Numbered from the stretch's first letter, positions 1 to 10,578 are shown. The stretch: DNA of 64,000 nucleotides from Litoreibacter roseus (GCF_009811795.1 NZ_BLJE01000001.1:620001-684000), one strand, 5' to 3'. The notes: generated from the sequence alone by a model not told the origin. Made by a program: numbers and translations.

Positions 1-161
1 CCGTCCGATTGCTGCCCGCCAAGGGTATGACGCTGCCGTTCGTCTCCAACGGCGGGTCCTCCCTGATCGCAGGCGGCATAGCTTTGGGCATGCTGCTGGC
101 GTTCACCCGCCGCAGACCGCAGGGCGAGATCAGTGACATCCTCATCAATCGGAGGGCGTGA
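1..161 (+). CDS. ftsW: Cell division protein FtsW, C-terminal end (partial)
   Basis: Only the last 52 codons are in the window; the gene begins upstream. The reading frame starts at base 3 and ends in TGA. It contains the SEDS-family signature [17 protein letters not shown] followed by a last hydrophobic segment ([15 protein letters not shown]) and a short basic and acidic cytoplasmic tail. FtsW is the septal peptidoglycan glycosyltransferase of the divisome, an integral inner-membrane protein. Its position directly before murG is the classic dcw cluster order. The stop lies two bases before the murG ATG, so the two are almost certainly co-translated. Confidence 0.9.
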   Translation, partial: VRLLPAKGMTLPFVSNGGSSLIAGGIALGMLLAFTRRRPQGEISDILINRRA

Positions 162-163
162 GC

Positions 164-1258
164 ATGACCAAGCCGCTTCTCGTTATCGCCGCCGGGGGAA
201 CCGGGGGCCATATGTTCCCGGCGCAGGCCCTTGCGGAAGCGATGCTCGCCATGGGGTGGCGGGTTACCCTGACAACTGATGCGCGCGGTGCCCGCTATGT
301 GGGCAACTTCCCGGACGCGGTGAAGATCGAAGAGGTGAACGCCGCCACCTTCGCGCGCGGCGGTATCGCTCAGAAAATCACAGCACCGTTCAAGCTGCTG
401 GGCGGCGTGGCCTCTGCGCTGATGGCCTTCCAGAAAGACAAGCCCGCCGTTGTTGTTGGTTTCGGCGGGTATCCGTCCTTCCCGGCAATCGCTGCGGCAA
501 GACTTCTCAACCTGCCGCGCATGATCCACGAACAAAACGGCGTTCTGGGTCGCGTGAACCAACTGTTCGCCAAACGGGTCAACGCCGTCGCATGCGGGAC
601 GTGGCCCACCGAACTGCCAGACGGCGTGGAGGGTGTCTTCACCGGAAACCCTGTCCGCAACGCCGTTCTGGAACGCGAAGCCGCGCCGTATATACCGCCC
701 GGCGACTACCCGATGAGCCTTGTGGTGATCGGCGGTTCCCAAGGCGCACGGATCTTGTCGCAAGTGGTGCCGGAGGCGATCACCAAGCTGCCCGAGGATC
801 TGAAATCCAGATTGCGCGTCGCCCATCAGGCCCGCGATGAAGACGCCGAAATGGCCGAGAGCGTTTATGCCGAGGGCGGCATTCAGGCCGAGGTCGCACC
901 GTTCTTCGATGACATCCCCAACCGCTTCAGTGAGGCGCAACTGGTCATTTCGCGTTCCGGTGCTTCGACCGTGGCGGATCTGTCGGTGATCGGCCGCCCG
1001 TCCATTCTGGTACCCTTCGCCGCCGCCGTCCGGGACGAGCAGACCGCCAATGCGCGCGGTCTGGTCGACGCAGGCGCGGCCATCTTGATCCCCGAAAGCC
1101 GCTTCACGCCCGAGGCGGTCGCCGAGCAGATCTCCACGATTCTGTCGGCCCCCGACGGCGCGATGAAGATGGCCCACGCGGCCATTTCCGCCGGCAAGCC
1201 AGACGCCACGGAAAATCTGGTGAACCTTGTTGAAACCCTAGCAAAGACCCGGTCATGA
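164..1258 (+). CDS. murG: MurG, UDP-GlcNAc:lipid I GlcNAc transferase
   Basis: MurG adds GlcNAc from UDP-GlcNAc to lipid I, making lipid II on the cytoplasmic face of the inner membrane. The N-terminal Rossmann domain begins with the GGTGGH glycine loop (residues 11-16), and the C-terminal GT-B domain holds RSGASTVAD and the DEQTANA segment of the sugar-nucleotide site. The 364-residue length is normal. An in-frame GTG lies at 158, but the GGAGG at 151-155 sits 8 bases from the ATG at 164 and only 2 from the GTG, so I chose the ATG. The gene follows ftsW by two bases and overlaps murC by 4 (ATGA). Confidence 0.97.
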   Translation: MTKPLLVIAAGGTGGHMFPAQALAEAMLAMGWRVTLTTDARGARYVGNFPDAVKIEEVNAATFARGGIAQKITAPFKLLGGVASALMAFQKDKPAVVVGFGGYPSFPAIAAARLLNLPRMIHEQNGVLGRVNQLFAKRVNAVACGTWPTELPDGVEGVFTGNPVRNAVLEREAAPYIPPGDYPMSLVVIGGSQGARILSQVVPEAITKLPEDLKSRLRVAHQARDEDAEMAESVYAEGGIQAEVAPFFDDIPNRFSEAQLVISRSGASTVADLSVIGRPSILVPFAAAVRDEQTANARGLVDAGAAILIPESRFTPEAVAEQISTILSAPDGAMKMAHAAISAGKPDATENLVNLVETLAKTRS

Positions 1259-2667
1259 ACGCAGCAGCCACAAAACTCCCCCTCGAGCTTGGCGCCATCC
1301 ACTTCGTCGGAATCGGCGGCATCGGCATGTCCGGCATCGCCGAGGTGCTGCTCAATCACGGCTACACCGTTCAAGGCTCGGACCTGAAAACAACCAAGAT
1401 CACCGACCGCCTGAAAGACCTTGGCGCCACGATCTACGAAGGCCAGACAGCCGACAATCTGGAAAATGCCGAGGTCGTCGTGATCTCCAGCGCCATCAAA
1501 CCGGGCAATCCCGAACTTGACGCCGCCCGCCAGATGGGCCTGCCGGTCGTGCGCCGGGCTGAGATGCTGGCCGAGCTCATGCGCCTGAAATCCAACATCG
1601 CCGTGGCAGGCACCCACGGGAAAACCACCACCACCACCATGGTCGCGGCCCTTCTGGACGCGGGCGGCATCGACCCCACCGTGATCAACGGCGGCATCAT
1701 CCACGCCTACGGCTCGAACGCGCGGGTGGGACAGGGCGAATGGATGGTGGTCGAGGCGGACGAGAGCGACGGCACCTTCAATCGGCTGCCCGCCACCATC
1801 GGCATCGTCACCAACATTGACCCCGAACATATGGAGCACTGGGGCGATTTCGACACGCTCCGCAAAGGCTTCCTCGATTTCGTCTCCAACATTCCGTTCT
1901 ACGGCCTGGCCGTCTGTTGCACCGACCACCCCGAGGTTCAGGCGCTGGTGGGCAAGATCACCGACCGCCGCGTTGTGACTTTCGGCTTCAATGCCCAGGC
2001 CGACGTGCGCGCCGTCAATCTGCGTTATTCCGGCGGCACCGCGTTTTTCGACATCGCGCTGCAACATGACGAGATGGTCATCGAGAATTGCAGCCTGCCC
2101 ATGCCCGGCGATCACAACGTCTCCAACGCGCTCAGTGCCGTCGCCGTGGCCCGCCATCTGGGCATGAAGGCCGAGGAGATCCGCTCTGCGCTGGCATCTT
2201 TCGGGGGCGTCAACCGCCGCTTCACGAAGGTGGCAGAGGTGGACGGCATCACCATCATCGACGATTACGGCCACCACCCGGTCGAGATCGCCGCCGTCCT
2301 CAAGGCCGCGCGCCAAGCCACGAACGGGCGGGTCATCGCGGTCCACCAGCCTCACCGCTACACACGGCTCCACAGCCTGTTCGAGGATTTCTGCACCTGT
2401 TTCAACGACGCCGACGTTGTGGGCATCTCCGAGGTTTTTGCCGCAGGCGAAACCCCGATCGAAGGCGCGTCGCGCGATGATCTGGTCGAAGGCCTCTCGC
2501 GCCATGGCCACAGAAACGCCTACGCCGTGACAGATGAAGACCACCTGACGCGCCTCATAAAAGAGCACGCACAGCCCGGCGATATGGTCGTGATGCTGGG
2601 CGCGGGAACGATCAGCGCATGGGCCAACGGGTTGCCAGCAAAATTAGGGGCCAAAGGTGAGAAATGA
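1255..2667 (+). CDS. murC: MurC, UDP-N-acetylmuramate--L-alanine ligase
   Basis: MurC is the first amino-acid-adding ligase of cytoplasmic peptidoglycan synthesis and joins L-Ala to UDP-MurNAc using ATP. The N-terminal nucleotide-sugar domain shows [11 protein letters not shown] (17-27). The central ATPase domain carries the P-loop GTHGKTTT at 119-126, followed by EADESDG. The C-terminal domain includes DDYGHHP, diagnostic for Mur ligases, and HQPHRYTR. The 470-residue length is typical. The start overlaps the end of murG in an ATGA, so translation is coupled. Next come two DUF2484 genes rather than murB directly. Confidence 0.97.
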   Translation: MNAAATKLPLELGAIHFVGIGGIGMSGIAEVLLNHGYTVQGSDLKTTKITDRLKDLGATIYEGQTADNLENAEVVVISSAIKPGNPELDAARQMGLPVVRRAEMLAELMRLKSNIAVAGTHGKTTTTTMVAALLDAGGIDPTVINGGIIHAYGSNARVGQGEWMVVEADESDGTFNRLPATIGIVTNIDPEHMEHWGDFDTLRKGFLDFVSNIPFYGLAVCCTDHPEVQALVGKITDRRVVTFGFNAQADVRAVNLRYSGGTAFFDIALQHDEMVIENCSLPMPGDHNVSNALSAVAVARHLGMKAEEIRSALASFGGVNRRFTKVAEVDGITIIDDYGHHPVEIAAVLKAARQATNGRVIAVHQPHRYTRLHSLFEDFCTCFNDADVVGISEVFAAGETPIEGASRDDLVEGLSRHGHRNAYAVTDEDHLTRLIKEHAQPGDMVVMLGAGTISAWANGLPAKLGAKGEK

Positions 2668-2731
2668 CTGACTTTTCCACAGCCCCGATCCGGTGCAAAC
2701 TGTAGCCACATTTCATGTGTATGATAGCCGC

Positions 2732-2986
2732 ATGAGTATATCCCTCGCCCTTGCTGCCGTTTGGGTGCTGGCCGCGACGATAACAGCAATGCTGCCGATG
2801 CGTCTCCAGTATCCGCCGGGCCTCACGCTTTTGGTGATGGCTCCGGGGCTCATCTGTTTTATGGGCTATCAGCATGGGGTGTGGGTGGCGTTGATCGGGC
2901 TGTTGGCCTTTGTCTCGATGTTTCGCAACCCGTTGATGTATTTTTACCGCCGCGCCCGGGGGGAGCGGCCAGAGGTTCCGAAATGA
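2732..2986 (+). CDS. DUF2484 family small membrane protein, copy 1
   Basis: An 84-residue protein with three hydrophobic stretches (about residues 3-17, 28-45 and 47-60) and a basic C-terminal tail (YRRARGERPEVPK). The opening SLALAAVWVLAATITAMLP and the NPLMYF region fit the DUF2484 family, found in the dcw cluster of Rhodobacterales. Its function is unknown. I start at the ATG at 2732 because an earlier in-frame ATG would add a non-hydrophobic leader without homologous character. It overlaps the next, related gene by 4 bases (ATGA). The location between murC and murB suggests a link to envelope or division work, but that is inference. Confidence 0.75.
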   Translation: MSISLALAAVWVLAATITAMLPMRLQYPPGLTLLVMAPGLICFMGYQHGVWVALIGLLAFVSMFRNPLMYFYRRARGERPEVPK

Positions 2987-3255
2987 CCACATCCCTGATC
3001 TTCGCGCTGATCTGGCTTGTTATGGCCAACGTGCTTGCCATGTTGCCCAGCCGGGACAACCACTGGCAACGCGCCTATGTTCTGATCGCCCTTGGCGTGC
3101 CACTTCTGGGCTGGGTGACGTTACAGAACGGCCCATGGGTTGGGCTGTTGTGCATGGCCGCAGGCATCTCCGTCCTGCGCTGGCCCGTCCGTTACTTCGG
3201 CCGCTGGATCGGCCGCAAACTGAGCAAACCCACCTCCACCAACCCCGCCGAATAG
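2983..3255 (+). CDS. DUF2484 family small membrane protein, copy 2
   Basis: A 90-residue membrane protein related to the gene before it: both open with a hydrophobic helix ending in MLP (LVMANVLAMLPSR here), continue with a Gly/Leu-rich second helix and a G-x-W-V-G/A-L third helix, and close with a P-V/L-x-Y-F motif and a basic tail. The pair therefore looks like an old tandem duplication. The start ATG overlaps the stop of copy 1, so they are translationally coupled. Function is unknown. The divergent copies may form a heteromer, which is only inference. Confidence 0.75.
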   Translation: MTTSLIFALIWLVMANVLAMLPSRDNHWQRAYVLIALGVPLLGWVTLQNGPWVGLLCMAAGISVLRWPVRYFGRWIGRKLSKPTSTNPAE

Positions 3256-3295
3256 CCTGCCTTGCCAGATGCCCGCCAAAAGATAAGGTGCGGGG

Positions 3296-4480
3296 ATGGT
3301 AGAGATTTCAGACATTGTTGACAGCGACAGTCTGGAGACGTGGCTCAAATCGCAGAATGACAGGAAAACGAGCCTGACGACTGCGTACCGCTGTGCAATG
3401 CGTGTCGCACCACTGACTTTGGAAAATCTGCTGGCCGACCCGAAGAAAGCCGACTTCGTAGTCGCAATCTATCTGCGGCAACTTCTCATTTCTGGTGTCG
3501 GCACAAAATACACAGACGCAGAATTGTGGGAGGCGGCTGCAACTGCGGCAACGGTGGATGCTTCATGGGTTGCGGCGGATTTATTTTCATCACGGACTTT
3601 TATCATGACAGCGGCGTCTGCAGCAGTCTCCACGGTCGCAAGAACTGATAGAGCAGGGGCTGCAAGTAAGGCTGCCGAGGCAGCTGAAAATGCGACATGG
3701 GTAGCGGCGGAATCTGAGGCTTTGCCTGATTTGTTCCCGCCGCTCAGGCAGGACTGCTCGGCTTTATCGGCCGGCGGTGACCTTGAGCACGCGGCGCTTT
3801 GGCCAGGAACCGGTAATCCTCTTGCCAATTCTTGGCGAACCCTCAAATCGGATCTTGCGACATGGAGCGTTAAAGCTGGAACTTCTGATAGCGAAGTTGG
3901 GCATATTGACTGGTCCTTTTGGATCGACTGGTACGAGCGGGCTCTGAACGGCGCCGAAGACCGCTGGGAGATGCTGCGGGAGGTTGCGCTTCTGGACCGG
4001 GAAATTTGGGAAGGCGATCCTGTAACCCTAATGGCCCGGATATATGCAACCGAGGAGAAACACCGACTTCTAGAACTGACCAAACAACTAAAGTCGGAGT
4101 TGGAAGATACGCGACAGCAAGCTGCCTCAATAGTCCAGAGATCCCACAACCGACCGCCGGGATTGGTAGAGTCTGAGCGCCGAACAGCTCCACAAATCCT
4201 TGTAATTTGGAACAGGTTGGAGGAGGCAGAACAGGAACTCGAAAGGGCAGCGCCCGATCCGCGTATTCTAGGAAGAATTGGCGAAGCAATTCTTAAGGCG
4301 GTGGCAACGTGCGCGAGCTACAGCGCTCAAAAACTTGATGTGGTCGCCACAAACGCCGCGAAGGCAATCGGTGCCGCAGGCGGTGGTGCGATTGTAACAG
4401 TTCTGGCTGCGAAGCAACCCGCGATCCAAAATCTTGCCAAGGCGCTTATGGATTATGCGGCGAAGCTCCCGCTTCCCTGA
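3296..4480 (+). CDS. Hypothetical protein inserted in the dcw cluster
   Basis: I do not recognise a named family. The 394-residue product has an Ala-rich N-terminal half (about 70-150) that looks helical, then a Trp-rich block, HIDWSFWIDWYERALNG, with WEMLREVALLDREIWEGDP after it (about residues 200-245). A predicted coiled coil (EEKHRLLELTKQLKSELEDTRQQ split over about 250-275) follows, and the C-terminus has a Gly/Ala-rich hydrophobic stretch (AIGAAGGGAIVTVLAA) that could insert in a membrane. I recall the FWIDWYER-type block from uncharacterised alphaproteobacterial proteins, without a known function. Base use is less GC-rich than the flanking mur genes, and the gene breaks the usual murC-murB spacing, suggesting later insertion. 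The ATG has AAGGTG a few bases upstream. Confidence 0.7.
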   Translation: MVEISDIVDSDSLETWLKSQNDRKTSLTTAYRCAMRVAPLTLENLLADPKKADFVVAIYLRQLLISGVGTKYTDAELWEAAATAATVDASWVAADLFSSRTFIMTAASAAVSTVARTDRAGAASKAAEAAENATWVAAESEALPDLFPPLRQDCSALSAGGDLEHAALWPGTGNPLANSWRTLKSDLATWSVKAGTSDSEVGHIDWSFWIDWYERALNGAEDRWEMLREVALLDREIWEGDPVTLMARIYATEEKHRLLELTKQLKSELEDTRQQAASIVQRSHNRPPGLVESERRTAPQILVIWNRLEEAEQELERAAPDPRILGRIGEAILKAVATCASYSAQKLDVVATNAAKAIGAAGGGAIVTVLAAKQPAIQNLAKALMDYAAKLPLP

Positions 4481-4612
4481 CCGTACTCTTCAAAAGAGAC
4501 AAAGAGCCCGAAAAAAGTGCGATAGAAGTCCGACGGTAGTCCGATGGGTTTCCGATGCCCTAATGGAACATTCTCCCTTGCCCCTTTCCGGGTGGGAACG
4601 TAGCACGATGCC

Positions 4613-5536
4613 ATGACTGATTTCCCCGAAACCCGTGGCGCGCTGACCCCGGACCGATCGCTGGCCGATCTCACATGGCTGCGGGTGGGCGGCACGGCCA
4701 AGGCGCTGTTTCAGCCCGCAGATCGTGATGATCTGGCCGCCTTCCTGAAGGCCTTGCCGCGGGATATTGCGGTCTTTCCCATGGGCGTAGGCTCTAATCT
4801 CATCGTCCGTGACAGGGGTCTTGACGCTGTGGTGATCCGCCTGGGACGCGGGTTCAACAGCATCGAGATCGACGGCAGTCGGGTCACGTGCGGTGCCGCC
4901 GCGCTCGATGCTCACGTTGCCCGAAAGGCTGCTGACGCTGGCGTCGATCTGACATTCCTGCGCACCATTCCCGGCGCAATCGGCGGCGCGGTTCGCATGA
5001 ACGCTGGCTGCTATGGTGCTTATATTGCTGATGTCTTTATCGAAGCGACGGCGATTTCCCGTGGTGGTGATCTGGTCCGCTTCACCGCCGCAGATCTGAA
5101 CTTTCGCTATCGTCAGACCGACCTGCCCGAAGGGATGGTGCTGGTCGAGGCGGTATTCGAAGGGCCTTCCGGTGACCCCGCCGACCTGCACGCCCGCATG
5201 GACGCGCAACTGGCCAAGCGCGATGCGACCCAACCCACCAAAGACCGCACCGCTGGCAGCACGTTTCGAAATCCCGTTGGCCACAGTTCGACCGGCGCCG
5301 AGGGCGAGAGCCACGACCTCAAGGCGTGGAAGGTCATCGAGGACGCAGGCCTGCGCGGGGCAAGGCTGGGTGGGGCGCAGATGTCCGAGAAACATCCCAA
5401 CTTCCTGATCAATACCGGAGGTGCCACAGCCGCCGATCTGGAAAATCTCGGAGAGCTCGTGCGGAAAAAGGTTTTCGAAACCAGTGGAATACAGTTAGAG
5501 TGGGAAGTGCTTCGCGTCGGAACTCCGGCGGACTGA
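4613..5536 (+). CDS. murB: MurB, UDP-N-acetylenolpyruvoylglucosamine reductase
   Basis: MurB is a cytosolic FAD enzyme that reduces UDP-GlcNAc-enolpyruvate to UDP-MurNAc with NADPH. The FAD-binding part shows [10 protein letters not shown] (58-67) and the signature [17 protein letters not shown] (119-135). The catalytic serine is in AGSTFRNP (Ser216), and the conserved C-terminal E-W-E-V supplies the acid. Length (307) and the lack of the long tyrosine loop point to the shorter type II form. It restarts the mur series after the orphan gene, with a 132-base gap upstream holding a small CTCTT/AAGAG hairpin just after the orphan stop and little else I can read. Confidence 0.96.
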   Translation: MTDFPETRGALTPDRSLADLTWLRVGGTAKALFQPADRDDLAAFLKALPRDIAVFPMGVGSNLIVRDRGLDAVVIRLGRGFNSIEIDGSRVTCGAAALDAHVARKAADAGVDLTFLRTIPGAIGGAVRMNAGCYGAYIADVFIEATAISRGGDLVRFTAADLNFRYRQTDLPEGMVLVEAVFEGPSGDPADLHARMDAQLAKRDATQPTKDRTAGSTFRNPVGHSSTGAEGESHDLKAWKVIEDAGLRGARLGGAQMSEKHPNFLINTGGATAADLENLGELVRKKVFETSGIQLEWEVLRVGTPAD

Positions 5537-5623
5537 GGCACACACAAAGATGTAGCTGCCAAAAGGCGGCACACCTCAAGAATTGGGTCTGAAAACGGAC
5601 CCGGCACAGGCACAGGATCGGGT

Positions 5624-6538
5624 ATGTCGAGCAGGGCACCCCGTAAAGTTGCAGTATTGATGGGCGGACCTTCGGCCGAGCGCGAGGTGTCCTTGTCCTC
5701 TGGGCGTGATTGCGCCGCTGCGCTGCGGGACACAGGATACGAAGTGACAGAGCTGGACGCAGGTCCGGACCTTGTGGCACGTCTGCGCGAAATCGCTCCG
5801 GATGTTGTTTTCAACGCGCTCCATGGACGTTGGGGCGAGGACGGATGCGTGCAGGGCATGCTGGAATGGCTTAGGCTGTCGTACACCCATTCGGGCGTTC
5901 TGGCCTCCGCCTTGGCTATGGACAAGCAGAAATCGAAAGACACGTTTCGTAACGCGGGCCTGCCCGTGGTCGAGAGCATTCTTGCTGACAAGGATGACGT
6001 TCAGGCCAGCCATGTCATGACCGGTGCCTACGTGGTGAAACCCAACAATGAAGGCTCTTCGGTCGGTGTCTATCTCGTACAGGACGGGGCCAATCGTCCC
6101 CCGGCTCTGGGAGATGAAATGCCACAAATTGTGATGGTGGAGGCGTTTGCGCCCGGCCGCGAGTTGACCACAACGGTAATGGGTGACCGCCCGCTGGAGG
6201 TCACCGATATTCTGACGGACGGCTGGTACGATTATGAGGCGAAGTACGCTGAGGGCGGATCACGCCACGTCGTTCCCGCAGAGATACCTGCCGACATTCG
6301 CACGCTTTGCCTCGAGTATGCCGTCCGGGCGCATGAGGCGTTGGGCTGCCGGGGGCTCAGTCGGACAGATTTTCGATGGGACGAAACCAAGGGCGCGGAC
6401 GGTCTTATCCTTTTGGAAACCAACACGCAGCCGGGCATGACGCCAACCTCACTAACGCCGGAACAGGCGCAGGTGTGCGGTATCAGCATGGCGGAGCTGT
6501 GCCACTGGATGGTTGAGGACGCATCATGCGACAGATGA
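5624..6538 (+). CDS. ddl: D-alanine--D-alanine ligase
   Basis: Ddl makes the D-Ala-D-Ala dipeptide for the peptidoglycan stem peptide. It is an ATP-grasp enzyme. The N-terminal motif [15 protein letters not shown] (catalytic Glu19), the ATP-grasp strand [13 protein letters not shown], and the C-terminal metal-binding [13 protein letters not shown] are all intact. Length (304) is standard for the DdlB group. The start is an ATG following an 87-base gap after murB. The 3' end overlaps ftsQ, as usual in alphaproteobacterial dcw clusters. Confidence 0.96.
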   Translation: MSSRAPRKVAVLMGGPSAEREVSLSSGRDCAAALRDTGYEVTELDAGPDLVARLREIAPDVVFNALHGRWGEDGCVQGMLEWLRLSYTHSGVLASALAMDKQKSKDTFRNAGLPVVESILADKDDVQASHVMTGAYVVKPNNEGSSVGVYLVQDGANRPPALGDEMPQIVMVEAFAPGRELTTTVMGDRPLEVTDILTDGWYDYEAKYAEGGSRHVVPAEIPADIRTLCLEYAVRAHEALGCRGLSRTDFRWDETKGADGLILLETNTQPGMTPTSLTPEQAQVCGISMAELCHWMVEDASCDR

Positions 6539-7434
6539 AGGAAAACCGACCGGATCCGGCGCCATCTCGGGTGTCCTACAGATTAAACCGGCTATGGCTC
6601 ACACCGATGTTTAGGACGTTCATTCGCGTCGTGATGCCCATCTGCCTCATTTTGGCGCTCGTTGTCGTATGGGCGTCCGATATAGAGCGTGTTCGCCGGG
6701 TAGGTGACAAGCTGGCCGAGGTGCGCGCCTCGATCGAAGCGCGTCCCGAATTCATGGTGAAGCTCATGGCGATTGATGGGGCAACGCCTGATCTTGCAAC
6801 CTCTATCCGCGACGTCACGCCCTTGAACTTCCCGATCTCCAGTTTTGATCTGGATCTGGAATACCTGAAGTCTCAGGTTGAACTGCTGGACGCGGTAAAG
6901 CGGGCCGATGTGCGGATCAAATCCGGCGGCGTGCTTCAGATTGATGTGGTGGAACGGGTGCCTGCCGTGGTTTGGCGCAGCCCGGACGGACTGGTTCTGT
7001 TGGATGCGCAAGGCCATCTTGTGTCATCTCTGGAGGCTCGGATCGCACGTGCTGATCTTCCGCTGATTGTCGGGGCCGGGGCTGGTGACCATGTACCCGA
7101 AGCTTTGGCCTTGCTGTCTAGGGCGACACCTATTCGGGAGCGCATTCAGGGCATTATTCGCCTGTCGGAAACCCGCTGGGACATCGTGCTGGACGACAAT
7201 CAACGCCTCATGTTGCCGGAGGTGAACCCCCTCGATGCGTTGGACCGCGTTCTTGCCCTTGATGAGGCGCAGGATCTTTTCGGTCGCGACATCACCCACA
7301 TCGACATGCGCAACGGCGCGCGTCCAACCCTTCGGATGAGCGAAATTGCCTCCGACGAACTCAAAGCCATGCAGGCCATTCAAAGAAACGCGGCACTGGC
7401 AGCCCAGAAAGCCGCGTCGAGACAAGGGAACTAG
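6526..7434 (+). CDS. ftsQ: FtsQ, divisome bitopic membrane protein
   Basis: FtsQ links the early cytoplasmic divisome to the periplasmic synthesis machinery with FtsL and FtsB. The product has a short cytoplasmic N-terminus, one membrane helix (about residues 33-51, [16 protein letters not shown]) and a periplasmic POTRA plus beta domain with [23 protein letters not shown] split in the usual place (about 125-150). Similarity is low, as normal for FtsQ; position between ddl and ftsA is decisive. Two starts are possible: the ATG at 6526 overlaps ddl by 13 bases, and the ATG at 6535 makes a 4-base ATGA overlap. Confidence 0.92.
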   Translation: MRQMKENRPDPAPSRVSYRLNRLWLTPMFRTFIRVVMPICLILALVVVWASDIERVRRVGDKLAEVRASIEARPEFMVKLMAIDGATPDLATSIRDVTPLNFPISSFDLDLEYLKSQVELLDAVKRADVRIKSGGVLQIDVVERVPAVVWRSPDGLVLLDAQGHLVSSLEARIARADLPLIVGAGAGDHVPEALALLSRATPIRERIQGIIRLSETRWDIVLDDNQRLMLPEVNPLDALDRVLALDEAQDLFGRDITHIDMRNGARPTLRMSEIASDELKAMQAIQRNAALAAQKAASRQGN

Positions 7435-7437
7435 ACC

Positions 7438-8772
7438 ATGAGCGATTTTTACCAATCTCAAAGGGCCATGCGGAACAAGCGTCAGACCGCTATGCAGCGG
7501 GGCGTTGTGGCAGTGTTGGATGTGGGGTCCTCGAAAATTGCGTGTCTGGTTTTGCGATTCGATGGACCGGAAGCGTTTCGCGACAGCGACGGGATAAGCT
7601 CGCTTGCGGGACAGTCGTCTTTCAGAGTTATTGGTGCTGCGACAACGAGGTCTCGGGGTGTGCGGTTTGGCGAAATCGATGCCATCCATGAGACCGAGCG
7701 CGCGATCAGGACGGCGGTTCAGGCGGCCCAGAAAATGGCGAACGTCCGTGTTGATCATGTGATCGCCTGTTTCTCCGGAGCGCGTCCGCGCAGCTACGGT
7801 TTGGCAGGACAGGTGGAGCTTGATGACGGCACGGTCAGCGACAACTGTGTGGCGCGGGTTCTGGCCTCGTGCGATGTGCCCGATTATGGGTCTGATCGAG
7901 AGATATTGCATGCTCAACCTGTGAATTTCGCGGTCGATTATCGCAGCGGTTTGGGTGATCCGCGGGGGCAGGCGGGCAATGCGTTGTCCGTCGACATGCA
8001 CATGCTGACAGTCGACCGCTCACCCATTGAAAACCTGCTTTATTGTATCAAACGGTGTGATCTGGATCTCGCCGGGATCGCCTCTTCGTCCTACGCGGCG
8101 GGTATCTCGTCACTGGTTGAGGATGAGCAGGAGTTGGGCGCCGCGTGCATTGATCTGGGCGGCGGTTCTACCGGGCTGTCGATCTTCATGAAGAAGCACA
8201 TGATCTACGCCGATACGGTTCGGATCGGCGGTGAGCACGTGACCTCTGACATAAGTCAGGGTCTGCAAGTTCCGTTGAATACCGCCGAGCGGATAAAGAC
8301 GTTTTACGGTGGCGTGGTTGCCACCGGTATGGATGACCGGGATGTGATCGACCTAAGCAGTGATACCGGTGATTGGGAGCATGACCGTCGGTCCGTCAGC
8401 CGCGCCGAATTGATCGGAGTGATGCGCCCCCGGATGGAAGAAATTCTGGAAGAAGTGCGTGCGCGGTTGGACGCGGCTGGATTTGAACATCTTCCATCTC
8501 AGCGCATCGTTTTGACGGGTGGCGGCAGCCAGATTCCGGGGCTGGACGGCTTGGCAACGCGTATCTTGGGGCAGCAGGTGCGGTTGGGTCGCCCGCTTCG
8601 GGTTCAGGGTCTTCCACAATCTGTTACGGGCGCTTCGTTTGCGTCCGCGGTGGGCACATGCCTTTTTGCCGCACACCCTCAAGACGAGTGGTGGGACTTC
8701 GATATCCCGGTTGAAGGCTATCCCGCACGATCTTTGAAGCGCGCCGTGAAATGGTTCAAAGACAACTGGTGA
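7438..8772 (+). CDS. ftsA: FtsA, actin-like divisome ATPase
   Basis: FtsA is the cytoplasmic actin-like protein that anchors FtsZ to the membrane and recruits later divisome proteins. The phosphate 1 loop is seen as LDVGSSKIACLV (27-38), phosphate 2 as DLGGGSTGLSIF, and the adenosine loop as LTGGGSQIPGL. The 444-residue length includes the FtsA-specific 1C subdomain. The C-terminus ends in a basic-aromatic segment, LKRAVKWFKDNW, which fits the membrane-targeting amphipathic helix. It begins 3 bases after ftsQ. Confidence 0.97.
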   Translation: MSDFYQSQRAMRNKRQTAMQRGVVAVLDVGSSKIACLVLRFDGPEAFRDSDGISSLAGQSSFRVIGAATTRSRGVRFGEIDAIHETERAIRTAVQAAQKMANVRVDHVIACFSGARPRSYGLAGQVELDDGTVSDNCVARVLASCDVPDYGSDREILHAQPVNFAVDYRSGLGDPRGQAGNALSVDMHMLTVDRSPIENLLYCIKRCDLDLAGIASSSYAAGISSLVEDEQELGAACIDLGGGSTGLSIFMKKHMIYADTVRIGGEHVTSDISQGLQVPLNTAERIKTFYGGVVATGMDDRDVIDLSSDTGDWEHDRRSVSRAELIGVMRPRMEEILEEVRARLDAAGFEHLPSQRIVLTGGGSQIPGLDGLATRILGQQVRLGRPLRVQGLPQSVTGASFASAVGTCLFAAHPQDEWWDFDIPVEGYPARSLKRAVKWFKDNW

Positions 8773-8962
8773 CCGCTACATTTCCGCAACGTGGCAACAT
8801 CCCGCCGAATAGTAAGCTAATTCTTCCACATTTTGTGGCATATTTGTCATTTTTCACGTGACGGGTCGCCTGACCTTCGATACTGTGTCTGTCAAAGAGG
8901 CAGAAAAATAAGGGCCAAAAATCGGCCCAGCAGTGAACAGTAGTCAAGCAGGCGGACCAATT

Positions 8963-10528
8963 ATGACCCTTAATCTTCGGATGGCAGAGCAAGTGGATTT
9001 GAAACCCCGGATCACCGTTTTTGGTGTCGGCGGGGCTGGCGGAAATGCCGTCAACAACATGATCGAGAAAGAACTCGACGGGGTTGAGTTCGTTGTCGCG
9101 AACACCGACGCACAAGCCCTTCAACAAGCACAGGCGCCTGCGAAGATTCAGATGGGTGTTAAAGTAACCGAAGGCCTTGGCGCTGGTGCGCGCCCTTCGG
9201 TTGGGGCGGCTGCCGCTGAAGAGACGATCGAAGAGATTGTTGACCATCTGGCGGGCGCACACATGTGTTTTATTACAGCAGGTATGGGCGGCGGTACGGG
9301 CACGGGCGCCGCACCGATTATCGCGCAGGCCGCGCGCGAATTGGGCGTGCTGACCGTCGGTGTTGTGACCAAGCCGTTTCAGTTTGAAGGCGGCAAGCGG
9401 ATGCGTCAGGCCGAAGACGGCGTTGACTCCCTGCAAAAGGTTGTCGACACGCTGATTATCATTCCCAACCAGAACCTCTTCCGCCTGGCCAACGAGAAGA
9501 CGACCTTCACCGAAGCATTCTCCATGGCGGACGATGTTCTCTATCAAGGTGTTAAGGGCGTAACCGATCTCATGGTTCGTCCGGGCCTGATCAACCTCGA
9601 CTTTGCCGATGTGCGCGCTGTCATGGACGAGATGGGCAAGGCGATGATGGGCACCGGCGAAGCCGAAGGTGAAGATCGCGCCGTTCAGGCCGCGGAGAAA
9701 GCCATCGCCAACCCGCTTCTGGATGAGATCTCGTTGCGGGGCGCCAAGGGTGTTCTGATCAACATCACAGGCAGCCACGATTTGACATTGTTCGAACTGG
9801 ATGAGGCCGCGAACCGCATTCGGGAAGAAGTCGATCCGGAGGCCAACATTATCGTCGGGTCAACGCTCGACACAGGAATGGAAGGCCGCATGCGCGTCAG
9901 CGTCGTAGCGACGGGGATCGACGCCAGCGAAGAGCTGCTGGAAACTCCGGTAACGCGTCGCAGCTTGGCTCGACCACTGGAAACAGCCACGACGGCAGAA
10001 CCTGAAGCAGAAGAAATCGTAGAAGTCCCGCAGGTCGCAGCAGCAGCCTATGGTGAGCCTGCCCCGGAGGCTCAGGAACCGTCCCTTTTTGAGCGGATGC
10101 CGGACGCTGCAGGTGCAGAAGACACAGTGCCTGAACCGGTATACCAACCGGTGCCGCAGCAAGAGTATCTGGAAGCGGCAGAACCGGCTGAGGCGATCTA
10201 CGAAGCTGCACCGCAGCAAGTTCGTGCAGCGGGCGAGCCATCCCCTGAAGCACTCGCGCGCCTTCGCGCTGCTGTGGGGCACGCAGCACCCTCTCAAGCA
10301 CAACCGCAACAGCGTCCGACAGCAGTCCATCCTACGGCGGCAGAACGTCCTCGATTTGGGGGGATCAATTCATTGATCGGTCGGATGACAGGCGCGGGTG
10401 AGGGTGGCGAAGAGCAGGCACACGCGCGCAGACAGCCCCCCGTCAGCGGTCAGGAACAGGCGCCCGACGTCGATCCAGAGCGGGAAAAGATCGAAATTCC
10501 CGCCTTCTTGCGGCGTCAGGCTAACTGA
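8963..10528 (+). CDS. ftsZ: FtsZ, tubulin-like division GTPase
   Basis: FtsZ polymerises into the division ring. The GTP-binding core shows [13 protein letters not shown] near the N-terminus, the tubulin signature [10 protein letters not shown] and the T7 loop [12 protein letters not shown] long Glu/Pro/Gln-rich linker (about residues 320-490) precedes the conserved C-terminal peptide EIPAFLRRQ that binds FtsA and other partners. I start at the ATG at 8963 (MTLNL), preceded by an AGGCGG; an upstream in-frame GTG at 8933 is possible but adds residues not usual in relatives. The 190-base gap after ftsA is the longest in the cluster and probably carries a separate promoter, though I cannot pick one with confidence. 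A strong terminator follows. Confidence 0.96.
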   Translation: MTLNLRMAEQVDLKPRITVFGVGGAGGNAVNNMIEKELDGVEFVVANTDAQALQQAQAPAKIQMGVKVTEGLGAGARPSVGAAAAEETIEEIVDHLAGAHMCFITAGMGGGTGTGAAPIIAQAARELGVLTVGVVTKPFQFEGGKRMRQAEDGVDSLQKVVDTLIIIPNQNLFRLANEKTTFTEAFSMADDVLYQGVKGVTDLMVRPGLINLDFADVRAVMDEMGKAMMGTGEAEGEDRAVQAAEKAIANPLLDEISLRGAKGVLINITGSHDLTLFELDEAANRIREEVDPEANIIVGSTLDTGMEGRMRVSVVATGIDASEELLETPVTRRSLARPLETATTAEPEAEEIVEVPQVAAAAYGEPAPEAQEPSLFERMPDAAGAEDTVPEPVYQPVPQQEYLEAAEPAEAIYEAAPQQVRAAGEPSPEALARLRAAVGHAAPSQAQPQQRPTAVHPTAAERPRFGGINSLIGRMTGAGEGGEEQAHARRQPPVSGQEQAPDVDPEREKIEIPAFLRRQAN

Positions 10529-10555
10529 CAGAACGCCACGTAGTTTTCAGAGAAT

Positions 10556-10578
10556 GGCCGGGGAGACCCGGCCTTTTT
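10556..10578 (+). terminator. Rho-independent terminator after ftsZ
   Basis: A perfect 7-base-pair GC stem, GGCCGGG and CCCGGCC, with a GAGA tetraloop and a following run of five T. It lies 28 bases after the ftsZ stop and separates the division cluster from lpxC. Confidence 0.9.

Noticed and set aside
883-2568. A 561-codon open frame antisense to murC
   Set aside because: It lies fully opposite murG and murC, has His/Asp/Val-rich content typical of the reverse frame of GC-rich genes, and shows no recognisable motif.
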